In this document: in pieces, positions 35,982 to 43,816 of the stretch
How positions within the stretch are numbered: the first letter of the stretch is position 1
Layout: each line of letters starts with the position of its first letter
Source of the DNA: Polaromonas sp. C04
GTDB taxonomy: Bacteria; Pseudomonadota; Gammaproteobacteria; Burkholderiales; Burkholderiaceae_C
Reading direction: 5' to 3'
DNA: 64,000 nucleotides
Assembly (NCBI RefSeq): GCF_002002705.1
Contig: NZ_MUNS01000040.1
Location: forward strand, 34,555-98,554
Program-made: the position numbers and the translations under genes
Notes under the pieces: model-generated
Databases searched by the model: none
Told to the model about the DNA's origin: nothing
Seen by the model: the letters and a program-made list of their open reading frames with translations, nothing else

Positions 35982-37439
35982 CTATTCGGCGCTCGTATAA
36001 GTTGTTTTCACTGTTGTATAAAACTCCGCTGCATAGCGGCCCTGTTCACGCGATCCGTAGCTCGAGCCTTTACGCCCCCCAAAGGGCACGTGATAATCAA
36101 CCCCTGCAGTGGGAACATTGACCATGACCATGCCCGCTTGGGCGTGACGCTTGAAGTGAGTGGCGAACTTGAGCGACGTCGTGCAAACACCGGCGCAGAG
36201 CCCGAACTCCGTATCGTTGGCCAGCGCCAACGCTTCGTCGTAGTCATGGGCACGAATCACATTGGCCACTGGGCCAAAAACCTCTTCGCGACTTATTTTC
36301 ATGTCGTTGGTGGATCCAGTCAGCAAAGCCGGCTCCAGATAGAACCCGTGCTTGTGCTGCTTCGGCTGCCGGCCTCCAGCAGCCAGTACGCAACCGTCTT
36401 GTTGAGCGCTCGCGATATAAAACAGGTCTTGCTTCAATTGATTCGCATCGACGACCGGCCCAATATCGATGTCATCACCACGAGCGTCACCGACTTTTAA
36501 ACCACCGACGGCTTCTGCCATTGCCGCGACGAATCGATCATGTATACCGTCCGTCACGATGAGCCTCGATGCTGCTGTGCATCGCTGACCAGTCGAGAAA
36601 AATGCGCTTTGCACCGCACAATTCACTGCCGTCTGCAGGTCCGCGTCGTCGAGCACGACTAGAGGGTTCTTTCCCCCCATTTCAAGCTGCATCTTTGCCA
36701 TCCGGCCCGCCGCTGCAGACGCGACCCGACGGCCAGTATTGACCGAACCGGTAAAACTGATGCCATTGACTCGCGGGTCTTCCAGGAATGTCTGCCCTAC
36801 TTCAGGGCCGCGTCCCATAACCAGGCTGAAGACGCCATCCGGAAGCCCGCTTCGGCTCAGGATCTCCGCGAGCGCCCACGCAGTTCCGGGAACGAGTTCT
36901 GCCGGCTTGAACACGACTGCGTTGCCGTACGCCAGGGCTGGGGCAATCTTCCAAGCCGGGATGGCTATCGGAAAGTTCCACGGCGTAATAATGCCGATCA
37001 CCCCCAGCGGTTCCCGCGTAATATCAATGTCGACGCCCGGCCTGATAGATGCTAACTTTTCACCCGACACTCGCAGAGCCTCCCCGGCGAAGAACTTGAA
37101 TATTTGCCCGGCTCGCGCCACCTCACCAACCGCTTCCGGCAGGATCTTCCCTTCCTCGCGCGCCAACAGATCACCTAATTCGAGCTTGCGCGCCAAGATT
37201 TCCGTACCTACCCTGTCGAGGATGTCGGCACGTTGCTGCGGAGTTGACAAGGACCATGCGGGAAACGCCACCGCTGCTGCGTCGATCGCAGTGCGCGCCT
37301 GATCGGCACTGGCGAAAGAGTATTCCCCAATGACGTCGCTGGTATCCGATGGATTGATATTGAGCGAGATGTCGCTGCCGGAGAGCCATTCGCCGTTGAT
37401 AAGATTGTTCTTCATCTGGGTGTTCATATGGGGAGACAT
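35982..37439 (-). CDS. NAD(P)-dependent aldehyde dehydrogenase
   Basis: A 485-residue aldehyde dehydrogenase. The start at 37439 follows AGGGAGG; an ATG four codons later is possible. The oxyanion Asn155 is in ITPWNFPIAIPAWK, the general base Glu253 in QLEMGGKNPLVV, and the nucleophile Cys287 in FSTGQRCTAASRL. The nucleotide-binding FTGSVNTGRRVAS motif is intact. The overall pattern resembles 2-oxoglutarate-semialdehyde/succinate-semialdehyde dehydrogenases. Since a DHDPS-like gene precedes it by 38 bases, oxidation of an aldehyde released by that lyase or dehydratase is likely. Confidence 0.9.
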   Translation of the reverse strand: MSPHMNTQMKNNLINGEWLSGSDISLNINPSDTSDVIGEYSFASADQARTAIDAAAVAFPAWSLSTPQQRADILDRVGTEILARKLELGDLLAREEGKILPEAVGEVARAGQIFKFFAGEALRVSGEKLASIRPGVDIDITREPLGVIGIITPWNFPIAIPAWKIAPALAYGNAVVFKPAELVPGTAWALAEILSRSGLPDGVFSLVMGRGPEVGQTFLEDPRVNGISFTGSVNTGRRVASAAAGRMAKMQLEMGGKNPLVVLDDADLQTAVNCAVQSAFFSTGQRCTAASRLIVTDGIHDRFVAAMAEAVGGLKVGDARGDDIDIGPVVDANQLKQDLFYIASAQQDGCVLAAGGRQPKQHKHGFYLEPALLTGSTNDMKISREEVFGPVANVIRAHDYDEALALANDTEFGLCAGVCTTSLKFATHFKRHAQAGMVMVNVPTAGVDYHVPFGGRKGSSYGSREQGRYAAEFYTTVKTTYTSAE

Positions 37440-37477
37440 GCCGCCTCCCTATTCCTGTTTGGGATGTGAAGTCAGGG

Positions 37478-38416
37478 TCAGGCTGCCAATTTCTCGGCGA
37501 GTTCGAGGTCGCAAGCCAGAAGCTTCCTGGCCACGGGCTCAACCCGTTGACGCTCGACGTTGTTCAGGCCAGTGACGAATGGCAGCATCGGGCCCATAGG
37601 CGCTATGCCCGACAACGTGACTGCGTCGTGCAACACGCGGATCGGATTGATTTCGTCCCTGCAATCTTCCAGTGGGATATACCGTGCCCGCAGGGCTTCG
37701 GCATCGGCGTAGCGTCCTTGCTTGAGAAGGCTCAACAGCTCCATCGAGCCAAGGGGGGCAACGCAAATGGAGCCGGAAGTAAAACCGGTGATACCGAAAT
37801 CTCGCCAGTGGACGATAACCGGTCGCTCGCCGATACCGCTGACGATAATGTCTGCCCCAACGTACTTGATCAAGGCTTCCAGATACGGATCAACAGCCGG
37901 ATTTTCGCGTACGACCGCGTATTTCACTGAAGCGATTCGACCTTCCGCTCGGAGTTCGCCAAGATGTTCAGCTTTGATGTAATTGTCTGATTTGATGTAC
38001 ATGACCGCCGGTTTGCCGAGCGCATCAGTAAAGCGACGAATGCCAGCGAGCAGGCCTTCTTCGGTTTTCGGGAAAGTGATTGGCAACAGCATTGCTGTCG
38101 GAAACGATCGGGTTTTGAGAATTCGTGCCTGATCCATCATCCTGCCGTAGTCTGGTCCAACCGAAGGCAGGACCCATGTGTCATGGCCCGCAGCATCGGC
38201 CAGGAAATCCACTATGTCTGCGTATTCACTGAGCGGAAGGTGATAAAAATTTGCGTTGCCACCGTACATCAGGCTCCGAACACCACCGCCCTCCAGATGG
38301 CGGATCAACAAGCGGTTGGCTTCTTTATTCAGGCTCAAATCGCCATGGCGTGCCAGGGGCGGAACCGCAATTACGGAACGTTCGAGATCCGCCTTCGTAA
38401 TGGGAGTGGTTTTCAT
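37478..38416 (-). CDS. Dihydrodipicolinate synthase-family lyase
   Basis: A 312-residue Class I aldolase of the DapA/NAL/KdgD superfamily. The Schiff-base lysine is K165 in RIASVKYAVVRENP, and Tyr140 in PAVMYIKSDN is the proton-relay position. The usual GTTGE loop is replaced by SLMYGGNANFYHLPLSEY, so it is not a canonical lysine-pathway DapA. Such members cleave or dehydrate sugar acids or other 2-oxo acids. It is the first gene of the block; pairing with an aldehyde dehydrogenase recalls the 5-keto-4-deoxyglucarate/oxoglutarate-semialdehyde pair, but the rest of the block does not fit that pathway. Confidence 0.85.
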   Translation of the reverse strand: MKTTPITKADLERSVIAVPPLARHGDLSLNKEANRLLIRHLEGGGVRSLMYGGNANFYHLPLSEYADIVDFLADAAGHDTWVLPSVGPDYGRMMDQARILKTRSFPTAMLLPITFPKTEEGLLAGIRRFTDALGKPAVMYIKSDNYIKAEHLGELRAEGRIASVKYAVVRENPAVDPYLEALIKYVGADIIVSGIGERPVIVHWRDFGITGFTSGSICVAPLGSMELLSLLKQGRYADAEALRARYIPLEDCRDEINPIRVLHDAVTLSGIAPMGPMLPFVTGLNNVERQRVEPVARKLLACDLELAEKLAA

Positions 38417-38467
38417 TGGAATCTTTCTGTAGTTTGGGAGAAATGCCGCGCATCAGATAGCCAGTAT

Positions 38468-38504
38468 ACATGTAAGACATGTCCTGTAATTACTCTTTAC
38501 ATGT
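38468..38504. promoter_or_regulatory. Three ACATGT boxes upstream of the lyase gene
   Basis: ACATGT occurs at 38468, 38477 and 38499. The outer two form an inverted repeat with eight-base arms, ACATGTAA (38468-38475) and TTACATGT (38497-38504). The site lies 52-88 bases upstream of the lyase start, a sensible place for an operator of the block's FadR-like regulator. The regulator assignment is inference. Confidence 0.45.
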
Positions 38505-38706
38505 CAGCTTTTCAAATCATGCCCGGTTGACCGGGGCGATCGCTTGCAGACATAAGCCGTCGCCCCGGGGCGGCTCACCCAAAACGTGCGTCGTCAGGAT
38601 GACGCCCTCGCTGTGGACTTGGTTGGCGGCACCCAATCCGGCTTCCCACGCGAGACGGTTAGCCATCTGTGGCTGTTCATTAGGATCGCCCGATTCTTCG
38701 GGCGCC

Positions 38707-38860
38707 TCAACCCGAGCGAAGCCAGCGATGCATTGACCTCTCGAAGGCGTTGGTGGTGTAGATCACCCGGCGGATTTGCGGCGGGAAGGCGAAGAAGGGA
38801 ATCACATGGCTCCAGGCCCGGCGCCGGGCGGCCTGGCGGTGCTGTGCCATTGGCACAATG
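38707..38860 (-). pseudogene. IS256-family transposase scrap
   Basis: On the minus strand a short piece reads [20 protein letters not shown] and TTNAFE, the conserved C-terminal segment of IS256-family (mutator-type) transposases, after which the frame degenerates. Only about 45 codons survive. It is fused almost directly to the truncated IS3 orfB at 38897. I see nothing recognisable in 38530-38706. Confidence 0.7.
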
Positions 38861-38896
38861 GTCGTCATGAATGACGCCAAGCTGATAGAGGCACTG

Positions 38897-39450
38897 TCAG
38901 CCGTAGCCGCCACGGGTCTCGGCGTAGATTGCCTTGATGTGCACCAGCAAGGCATCGTCGCTCAGATGGCGGCGCTGCGCGCCGCTGGCTTTGCGCACGA
39001 AGTGCTCGTGATACCCCGTCAAACTGATTCGCAGCACCCGGCATTGCACCGAGATCGGCCACACGCGTCGGTGGCGTTGGACAAAGGCGTACTTCACCGC
39101 TGCACTTTCGCGAAGTACGCCGTCGCTTTTTCCAGGATATCGCGCTCCATCTTCACGCGCGCCAGCTCGGCACGCAGTCGGCTGATCTCCATCTGTTCGG
39201 CACTCACCGCCTTGCTGTCAGCACCGGTGAGCTTGCCCTGGCGCTGCGCCTTGACCCAGTTGAACAAGGTCTGCTCGACCACGCCCAAGGTGCGCGCTGC
39301 CGCCGCGATGCTCTGGCCCCCTTCGACCAGCCGCACCGCCTCCTGCTTGAATTCGAGCGTGTAGCGCGCTCTTGCCATCTTCGTCATTTCGACTCTCCTT
39401 GCTTGCATTGAAACACTCAGCAAGGGATACGTTTTTCGGGGGCAAGGTCA
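38897..39450 (-). mobile_element. IS3-family element, 5' part only
   Basis: The left end TGACCTTGCCCCCGAAAAAC (ending at 39450), an intact orfA and the first about 65 codons of orfB are present. The orfB part (KYAFVQRHRRVWPISVQC, then [14 protein letters not shown]) stops near 38897, where IS256 sequence begins. So the element lost its right two thirds. Confidence 0.8.
39094..39387 (-). CDS. IS3-family transposase OrfA (remnant element)
   Basis: A 97-residue helix-turn-helix/leucine-zipper protein that starts at 39387 behind an AGGAGAG ribosome site. It shows YTLEFKQEAVRLVEGGQSIA, AAARTLGVVEQTLFNWVKA, and the coiled-coil RLRAELARVKMERDILEKA at the C-terminus. The frame is intact, but orfB, needed for transposition by frameshift fusion, is truncated, so the copy is dead. 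Confidence 0.85.
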   Translation of the reverse strand: MTKMARARYTLEFKQEAVRLVEGGQSIAAAARTLGVVEQTLFNWVKAQRQGKLTGADSKAVSAEQMEISRLRAELARVKMERDILEKATAYFAKVQR

Positions 39451-39479
39451 CACCTGCCCACACTTCGAGTAACCAAATA

Positions 39480-39497
39480 TTGGGATGAATATCCCAA
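39480..39497. promoter_or_regulatory. Perfect 7-bp inverted repeat upstream of the IclR gene
   Basis: TTGGGAT-GAAT-ATCCCAA has perfect seven-base arms with a four-base spacer, 69 bases before the IclR-type regulator start. A further GGGATTCCCC-type half palindrome follows at about 39503-39512. The position and symmetry suit an autoregulatory operator. Confidence 0.5.
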
Positions 39498-39565
39498 AAT
39501 ATAGGGATTCCCCTAGTTCCCGCGCTCGGGCTGATTCTCTAATATCCGGGAACACATCTCAGAAA

Positions 39566-40360
39566 ATGAACATGACTGTACCCGGCCCTCTTGCGCGCTA
39601 CCACCAAGTCCTTGCGGCCGTCTCCAAGCATTCGAAGGGCCTCGGACTCAATGAGCTCGTGCGCGACACGGAGTTGCCGCGAAGTTCAGCGCATCGTATC
39701 GCCGCAGCGTTATGCGAGGTCGGCTATCTCACGTGCGACGCGTCGGGTACATATCGGCTGGGACCGACGTTCACGGAATTGCTTCGGTATGCCATCACGG
39801 CGGACTGGAGTACGAACGCATTCCGGCCCGCGCTCGAGTTCCTGGTCAAGGAGCTGGAAGAGACGGCGTTCTTCGCTCGCTTCCACAACGACACCGTTGA
39901 GCTGACGGCGACCGTGATGCCCGCGGACCCGGGACGCGCCTATGTCTATCCGGGCGTCGGCCCCCGGCCCCTCGATACCTGCTCATCCAGCAAAGCCATC
40001 ATGGCATTCGTTGACGAATCTGTCGTGGAGGACATGCACCGCCGCGGCAAGCTGCCGTTCGCGGATGGCTCGATCGACGCATACAAGAAGGTGCTGCGCA
40101 AGGTTGTGCGCGAGGGCTACGCCGTGTGCGACGGTCAGATCGACGAGGGTGTCTACAGCATCGCGTGTCCGGTACCCGCCGGGCCGATGCTGGGGTTGTT
40201 CAGTATTGGGATTGTCGCCCCGAGGGGTCGTCGGAATGATCGCCAGGTCGACAAAGTCGTTGCCGTGCTGAGGACTGGTGCACAGATCGCATCGAGACAG
40301 TTGACCAACGAAATTCACTCCACCGGAGTGTCGGCCGGCTTCGAGCGGCGCCATCCGTAG
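39566..40360 (+). CDS. IclR-family transcriptional regulator
   Basis: A 264-residue regulator. The frame is open to 39485, but the ATG at 39566 places the winged helix correctly (VLAAVSKHSKGLGLNELVRD, ELPRSSAHRIAAALCEVGYL, about residues 14-62). The effector domain follows, with RFHNDTVELTATV, LDTCSSSKAIMAF and REGYAVCDGQIDEGVYSIACPV, the usual ligand pocket with its Cys. It lies directly upstream of, and on the same strand as, the Liv-type importer and acyl-CoA genes, and so is the probable regulator of that cluster. Confidence 0.9.
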   Translation: MNMTVPGPLARYHQVLAAVSKHSKGLGLNELVRDTELPRSSAHRIAAALCEVGYLTCDASGTYRLGPTFTELLRYAITADWSTNAFRPALEFLVKELEETAFFARFHNDTVELTATVMPADPGRAYVYPGVGPRPLDTCSSSKAIMAFVDESVVEDMHRRGKLPFADGSIDAYKKVLRKVVREGYAVCDGQIDEGVYSIACPVPAGPMLGLFSIGIVAPRGRRNDRQVDKVVAVLRTGAQIASRQLTNEIHSTGVSAGFERRHP

Positions 40361-40398
40361 GACCACCAAGCCCAATCACCGCACGAGAGGTCCACCTT

Positions 40399-41265
40399 AT
40401 GCTTCTTCTCTCCGTTCTCCTAAATGGATTGGTTTTCGGATCAGTCCTGATGCTCTTCAGTCTTGGCCTGACACTGATCTACGGTGTGGGGCGCGTGGTG
40501 AACTTCGCGCATGGTGCGTTCTTCAGCGTCGGCGCCTTCGTCGGGATGGCGATGTCCACTGCAGGGCAACCATTCTGGGTCTGCCTGATCGCCACGCCGT
40601 TGCTGGTAGCCGTCGGCGGTGCGCTGCTCGATTGGGCGGTGCTCGCCCGGCTACGGGACCGTCCCATGCTCGACGGGCTGCTGCTGACATTCGGCATCGC
40701 GCTCGCGTTGACGGGTGTTCTTTATGCGGCTGGCGGGCGCTCAGTTCAACTTTTCCCAGTGCCGCCCGCGCTGGCCGGATCCACATCGATCGGCGGAGTC
40801 GGTCTGCCTACTTACCGCCTCTTCCTCGCTGGTTTCGCCGCCGCGCTTATGTTGGCGCTCATGGTGTGCCTTGGGAAGACGACGTGGGGACTCCGTGTCA
40901 GGGCGGCCAACGATCAACCAGAGATGGCGGCGTGTCTCGGGATCAATCGCGAAACGCTGATGCACTCTGTCGTCGGAGTGGGCGCGGCCTTAGCTGCCGT
41001 GGCGGGCGTCGCTGCAGCCCCAATCGTCACCGTGCAAGCGACTGTGGGCGACAAACTGCTCATTCTCGGATTCCTCACCGTGATCATCGGCGGCCTCGGC
41101 AGTTTTCGCGGCGCGATCGTAGCAGCATATGTGGTCGGCCTGACGCTCATCGCGGGAGAAGTCTATCTTGGTGGTCAGCTGGCCATGATCCTGCTTTTGG
41201 TCGTGGTCATGGTCATGTTGGTCAAGTGGCCGCGCGGCTTTTTCAATGAAGGAAGAGTGGAATGA
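40399..41265 (+). CDS. livH: Branched-chain amino acid-type ABC importer permease (LivH-like)
   Basis: A 288-residue inner-membrane permease with about eight helices. Family marks are LFSLGLTLIYGVGRVVNFAHGAFFSVGAF near the N-terminus and GFLTVIIGGLGSFRGAIVAAYVVGL in the C-terminal half, with GINRETLMHSVVGVGAALAA as the ATPase coupling loop. A GAGAGG ribosome site precedes the ATG. The stop overlaps the next gene by four bases (ATGA). With the downstream ATPase and receptor genes it forms a complete HAAT-family importer. In this catabolic setting the substrate is probably an aromatic or branched carboxylate rather than an amino acid. Confidence 0.92.
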   Translation: MLLLSVLLNGLVFGSVLMLFSLGLTLIYGVGRVVNFAHGAFFSVGAFVGMAMSTAGQPFWVCLIATPLLVAVGGALLDWAVLARLRDRPMLDGLLLTFGIALALTGVLYAAGGRSVQLFPVPPALAGSTSIGGVGLPTYRLFLAGFAAALMLALMVCLGKTTWGLRVRAANDQPEMAACLGINRETLMHSVVGVGAALAAVAGVAAAPIVTVQATVGDKLLILGFLTVIIGGLGSFRGAIVAAYVVGLTLIAGEVYLGGQLAMILLLVVVMVMLVKWPRGFFNEGRVE

Positions 41266-42269
41266 CTGACACGACGCTCGCCGCGCCTCGCGGCAAAAAC
41301 CTATTCGGTAAAATTCGAGTCCCACTGCGACAGTCTTTCGCCTGGCTGCTGATCGTGGGCGGTGCTGCACTCCCCTTCTTGGTCGAACCAACGTCTTTCA
41401 TCCTGATACTGGCTTCGCACGCACTAATCGCGGGACTGCTAGGCCTGAGCCTGGACATGCTGCTCGGCACGACAGGAATGATTTCCTTCGGTCATGCCGG
41501 ATGGTATGGGCTTGGCGCCTATGTGGCGGGCATAACGGCGAAGGCGTGGACGCCAGACATCTTCGTCGTCGTTGCACTGGCGACGGTCACCGTGGCGGTG
41601 CTCGCTGCCGCCGTAGGCGCCGTGCTGGTGCAGCAGATCGGCAAGGCCTTCGCCATCCTCACCCTGGCACTCGGCCAGATCATGTACACCGCGGTGTTCA
41701 TTGCGCCTTCGGTGACCGGCGGCGAGGACGGTCTTCAAGGGATCCCGGCGCCGACCTTCTTCGGTTCGGCGATCGATGATTTCCGCACTTGGTACTGGGT
41801 TCTGTACGCGATCGTGATCGTGGCGACCTTCGGGGCGCTGCTGTGCCGCCGTACCCCGCTCGGTCAGGCCTGGGCGGCGATCCGTGAGAACCAGGAGCGC
41901 GCGCGCTTTGTCGGCATGGACGTGAATTCGCTCAAGCTGCTCTCGTACATCATTTCCGCGGCAATGGCGGGCACTGCGGGAGCGCTGTTCGCATTCTTTA
42001 ATGGCAGCGTCAGCGCCGATGCCCTGCACTGGGCAGAGTCCGGGAAGGTGATGATGTACGTGATCTTGGGAGGGGTGGGCACCTTCATCGGACCGGTGTT
42101 GGGGGCGGCCGTCTTCACGGTGGCGCACCAGTACATCAGCAGCCTGTCCGGCGAATGGCTGATCTATTTCGGGCTGCTCATGATCTTTCTGGTCCTGTTC
42201 GCGCCCAAGGGAATTTACGGCCTCTACCGCCGCGCGACGCAACGCCTCACGGGGAGGGCTGCGCAATGA
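41262..42269 (+). CDS. livM: Branched-chain amino acid-type ABC importer permease (LivM-like)
   Basis: A 335-residue permease with about ten helices. LLGLSLDMLLGTTGMISFGHAGWYGLGAYV (given here as LLGLSLDMLLGTTGMISFGH then AGWYGLGAYV) is the LivM signature, and AIRENQERARFVGMDVNSLKLL is the cytoplasmic EAA-like coupling loop. VILGGVGTFIGPVLGAAVF closes the transmembrane core. It overlaps livH-like and livG-like genes by ATGA on both sides, so the four importer genes are translated as one unit. Confidence 0.92.
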   Translation: MTDTTLAAPRGKNLFGKIRVPLRQSFAWLLIVGGAALPFLVEPTSFILILASHALIAGLLGLSLDMLLGTTGMISFGHAGWYGLGAYVAGITAKAWTPDIFVVVALATVTVAVLAAAVGAVLVQQIGKAFAILTLALGQIMYTAVFIAPSVTGGEDGLQGIPAPTFFGSAIDDFRTWYWVLYAIVIVATFGALLCRRTPLGQAWAAIRENQERARFVGMDVNSLKLLSYIISAAMAGTAGALFAFFNGSVSADALHWAESGKVMMYVILGGVGTFIGPVLGAAVFTVAHQYISSLSGEWLIYFGLLMIFLVLFAPKGIYGLYRRATQRLTGRAAQ

Positions 42270-43018
42270 CTCTCGAAGTCAGGAACCTCTCGAAGTCGTT
42301 CGGCGGACTCCGCGCCGTCAGCGACGTCTCTATCACCGTGCGGCCAGGCACGATCCATTCGATCCTCGGACCGAACGGCGCCGGCAAGACAACCCTGTTC
42401 AACGTCGTCACCGGCGCCTTGCCGCCCACCTCAGGTAGCGTCCATCTGATGGGTGTCGATGTCACCGGGCGTAGACCCGATGAGTTGGTCTACAAGGGCC
42501 TCGCTCGTACCTTCCAGCGTACCAGCATCTTTCCTTCGGTGACGGTGGCGCAGAACGTCGCCCTCGCATTGCGCTCGCGCATGAAGCTCAATACGTCGAT
42601 GCGTGTCGATGGCGATGCGAGGCAGCTGATCGAATCGGAAACCCTGCGCGTGCTGGGGGCCGTGGGGCTGGCGAGCCAAGCGCACACGACTGCCGGACAG
42701 CTTTCACACGGCAGCCAGCATGCCCTGGATATTGCGATCGGATTGGCGCTCTCTCCCAAGTTCCTGCTCATGGACGAACCGCTGGCCGGCATGTCGCGCG
42801 GAGACCGGGAACGAATCGCCAGTGTCATAAGGTCCCTGCGGGACGAGCACCAGCTGACCGTCGTTCTGGTGGAACACGACGTGGACATCGTGATGCGCTT
42901 GTCCGACACGATCACCGTCATGCAGAACGGCGCTGTCATCGCGGAGGACGAGCCGTTGGCGATCCAGAAGAGCCCCATCGTGAAGCGGGCGTACCTCTCC
43001 GGGGAGATTGCAGCATGA
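42266..43018 (+). CDS. livG: ABC importer ATPase (LivG-like)
   Basis: A 250-residue ATPase. I use the ATG at 42266, overlapping the LivM stop, rather than the longer open frame. Walker A is GPNGAGKTT (about residues 36-44), the Q-loop region has FQRTSIFPSVTVAQN, and Walker B is FLLMDEPLAGM with the H-loop in LVEHDVDIV. The ABC signature is unusual: LSHGSQHALDIA instead of LSGGQQR, with His and Ser at the Gly-Gly-Gln positions. LSYGQQ-type variants are common in LivG proteins, so this is probably tolerated. Confidence 0.92.
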   Translation: MTLEVRNLSKSFGGLRAVSDVSITVRPGTIHSILGPNGAGKTTLFNVVTGALPPTSGSVHLMGVDVTGRRPDELVYKGLARTFQRTSIFPSVTVAQNVALALRSRMKLNTSMRVDGDARQLIESETLRVLGAVGLASQAHTTAGQLSHGSQHALDIAIGLALSPKFLLMDEPLAGMSRGDRERIASVIRSLRDEHQLTVVLVEHDVDIVMRLSDTITVMQNGAVIAEDEPLAIQKSPIVKRAYLSGEIAA

Positions 43019-43731
43019 CGTTGGACCTCCTGAACGTGTCCGCCTACTACGGCATGAGCCAGATCCTCCACGGCGTGTCGGTGTCAGTTCAACCAGGCAA
43101 GGTGACGTGCCTTCTCGGCCTGAACGGCATGGGCAAGACGACAACCCTGCGCTCCATCATGGGACTTGTCGATCGAATCGAAGGCGAGATCAGGCTGGGT
43201 GGATCCGCTCTTTCGGGGCCGACGCACAAGAGGGGGCGCCAGGGCGTCACGCTTGTGCCGGAAGATCGCAAGGTCTTCGCGGGTCTGACTGTGCGCGAAA
43301 ACCTGGAAGTTGCCGTTTCGTGCAGGAGCATGGCCGAAAACCAGGAGCCGATCACGATCGATCAGATGGTGAGGCAATTTCCGAAACTCGGTGAGCGGAT
43401 GACCCAGAAAGCGGGGACGCTCAGCGGGGGTGAGCAGCAAATGCTCGTCGTCGCGCGCGCCATGGTTGCGAACCCGAAGTTCATCCTTCTCGATGAACCC
43501 ACCGAAGGCCTGGCACCCTCATACGTCGAAGCCATTCGCGCTTCCATCCTGGATGCCCGCAAGCAAGGGATTGGCATTTTGCTGGTCGAACAAAGCTTGC
43601 CGCTGGCGCTCAGCGTGGGCGATACCTTCCACGTCATGGAGAACGGCTCCATCGTCCTCTCGATGCAAGGCGATGAAGCGCGGAGCAACGTCCAGAAGAT
43701 CCAGGCGTTGCTCACCATCGGCGTCGACTGA
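43015..43731 (+). CDS. livF: ABC importer ATPase (LivF-like)
   Basis: A 238-residue ATPase. Walker A is GLNGMGKTT (about residues 37-45), the signature is LSGGEQQMLVVARAM, and Walker B is FILLDEPTEGLAP with LVEQSLPLAL as the H-loop region, where the usual His is replaced by Gln as in many LivF proteins. EDRKVFAGLTVRENL is the LivF-specific segment after the Q-loop. It overlaps the LivG stop (ATGA) and pairs with it as the heterodimeric motor. Confidence 0.93.
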   Translation: MTLDLLNVSAYYGMSQILHGVSVSVQPGKVTCLLGLNGMGKTTTLRSIMGLVDRIEGEIRLGGSALSGPTHKRGRQGVTLVPEDRKVFAGLTVRENLEVAVSCRSMAENQEPITIDQMVRQFPKLGERMTQKAGTLSGGEQQMLVVARAMVANPKFILLDEPTEGLAPSYVEAIRASILDARKQGIGILLVEQSLPLALSVGDTFHVMENGSIVLSMQGDEARSNVQKIQALLTIGVD

Positions 43732-43816
43732 AGGCTCACCGGCCGCGTAGTCATGCCGATTAGCTGTGGACAATTTTCATCACGCAACGAGTCAATACAT
43801 TTAACTAGGAGACAAC

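Noticed and set aside
38526..38580. GC-rich inverted repeat near GCCCCGGGGCGGC as an intrinsic terminator
   Set aside because: It has no T-run on either strand and lies in IS-derived debris, so a terminator is not supported.
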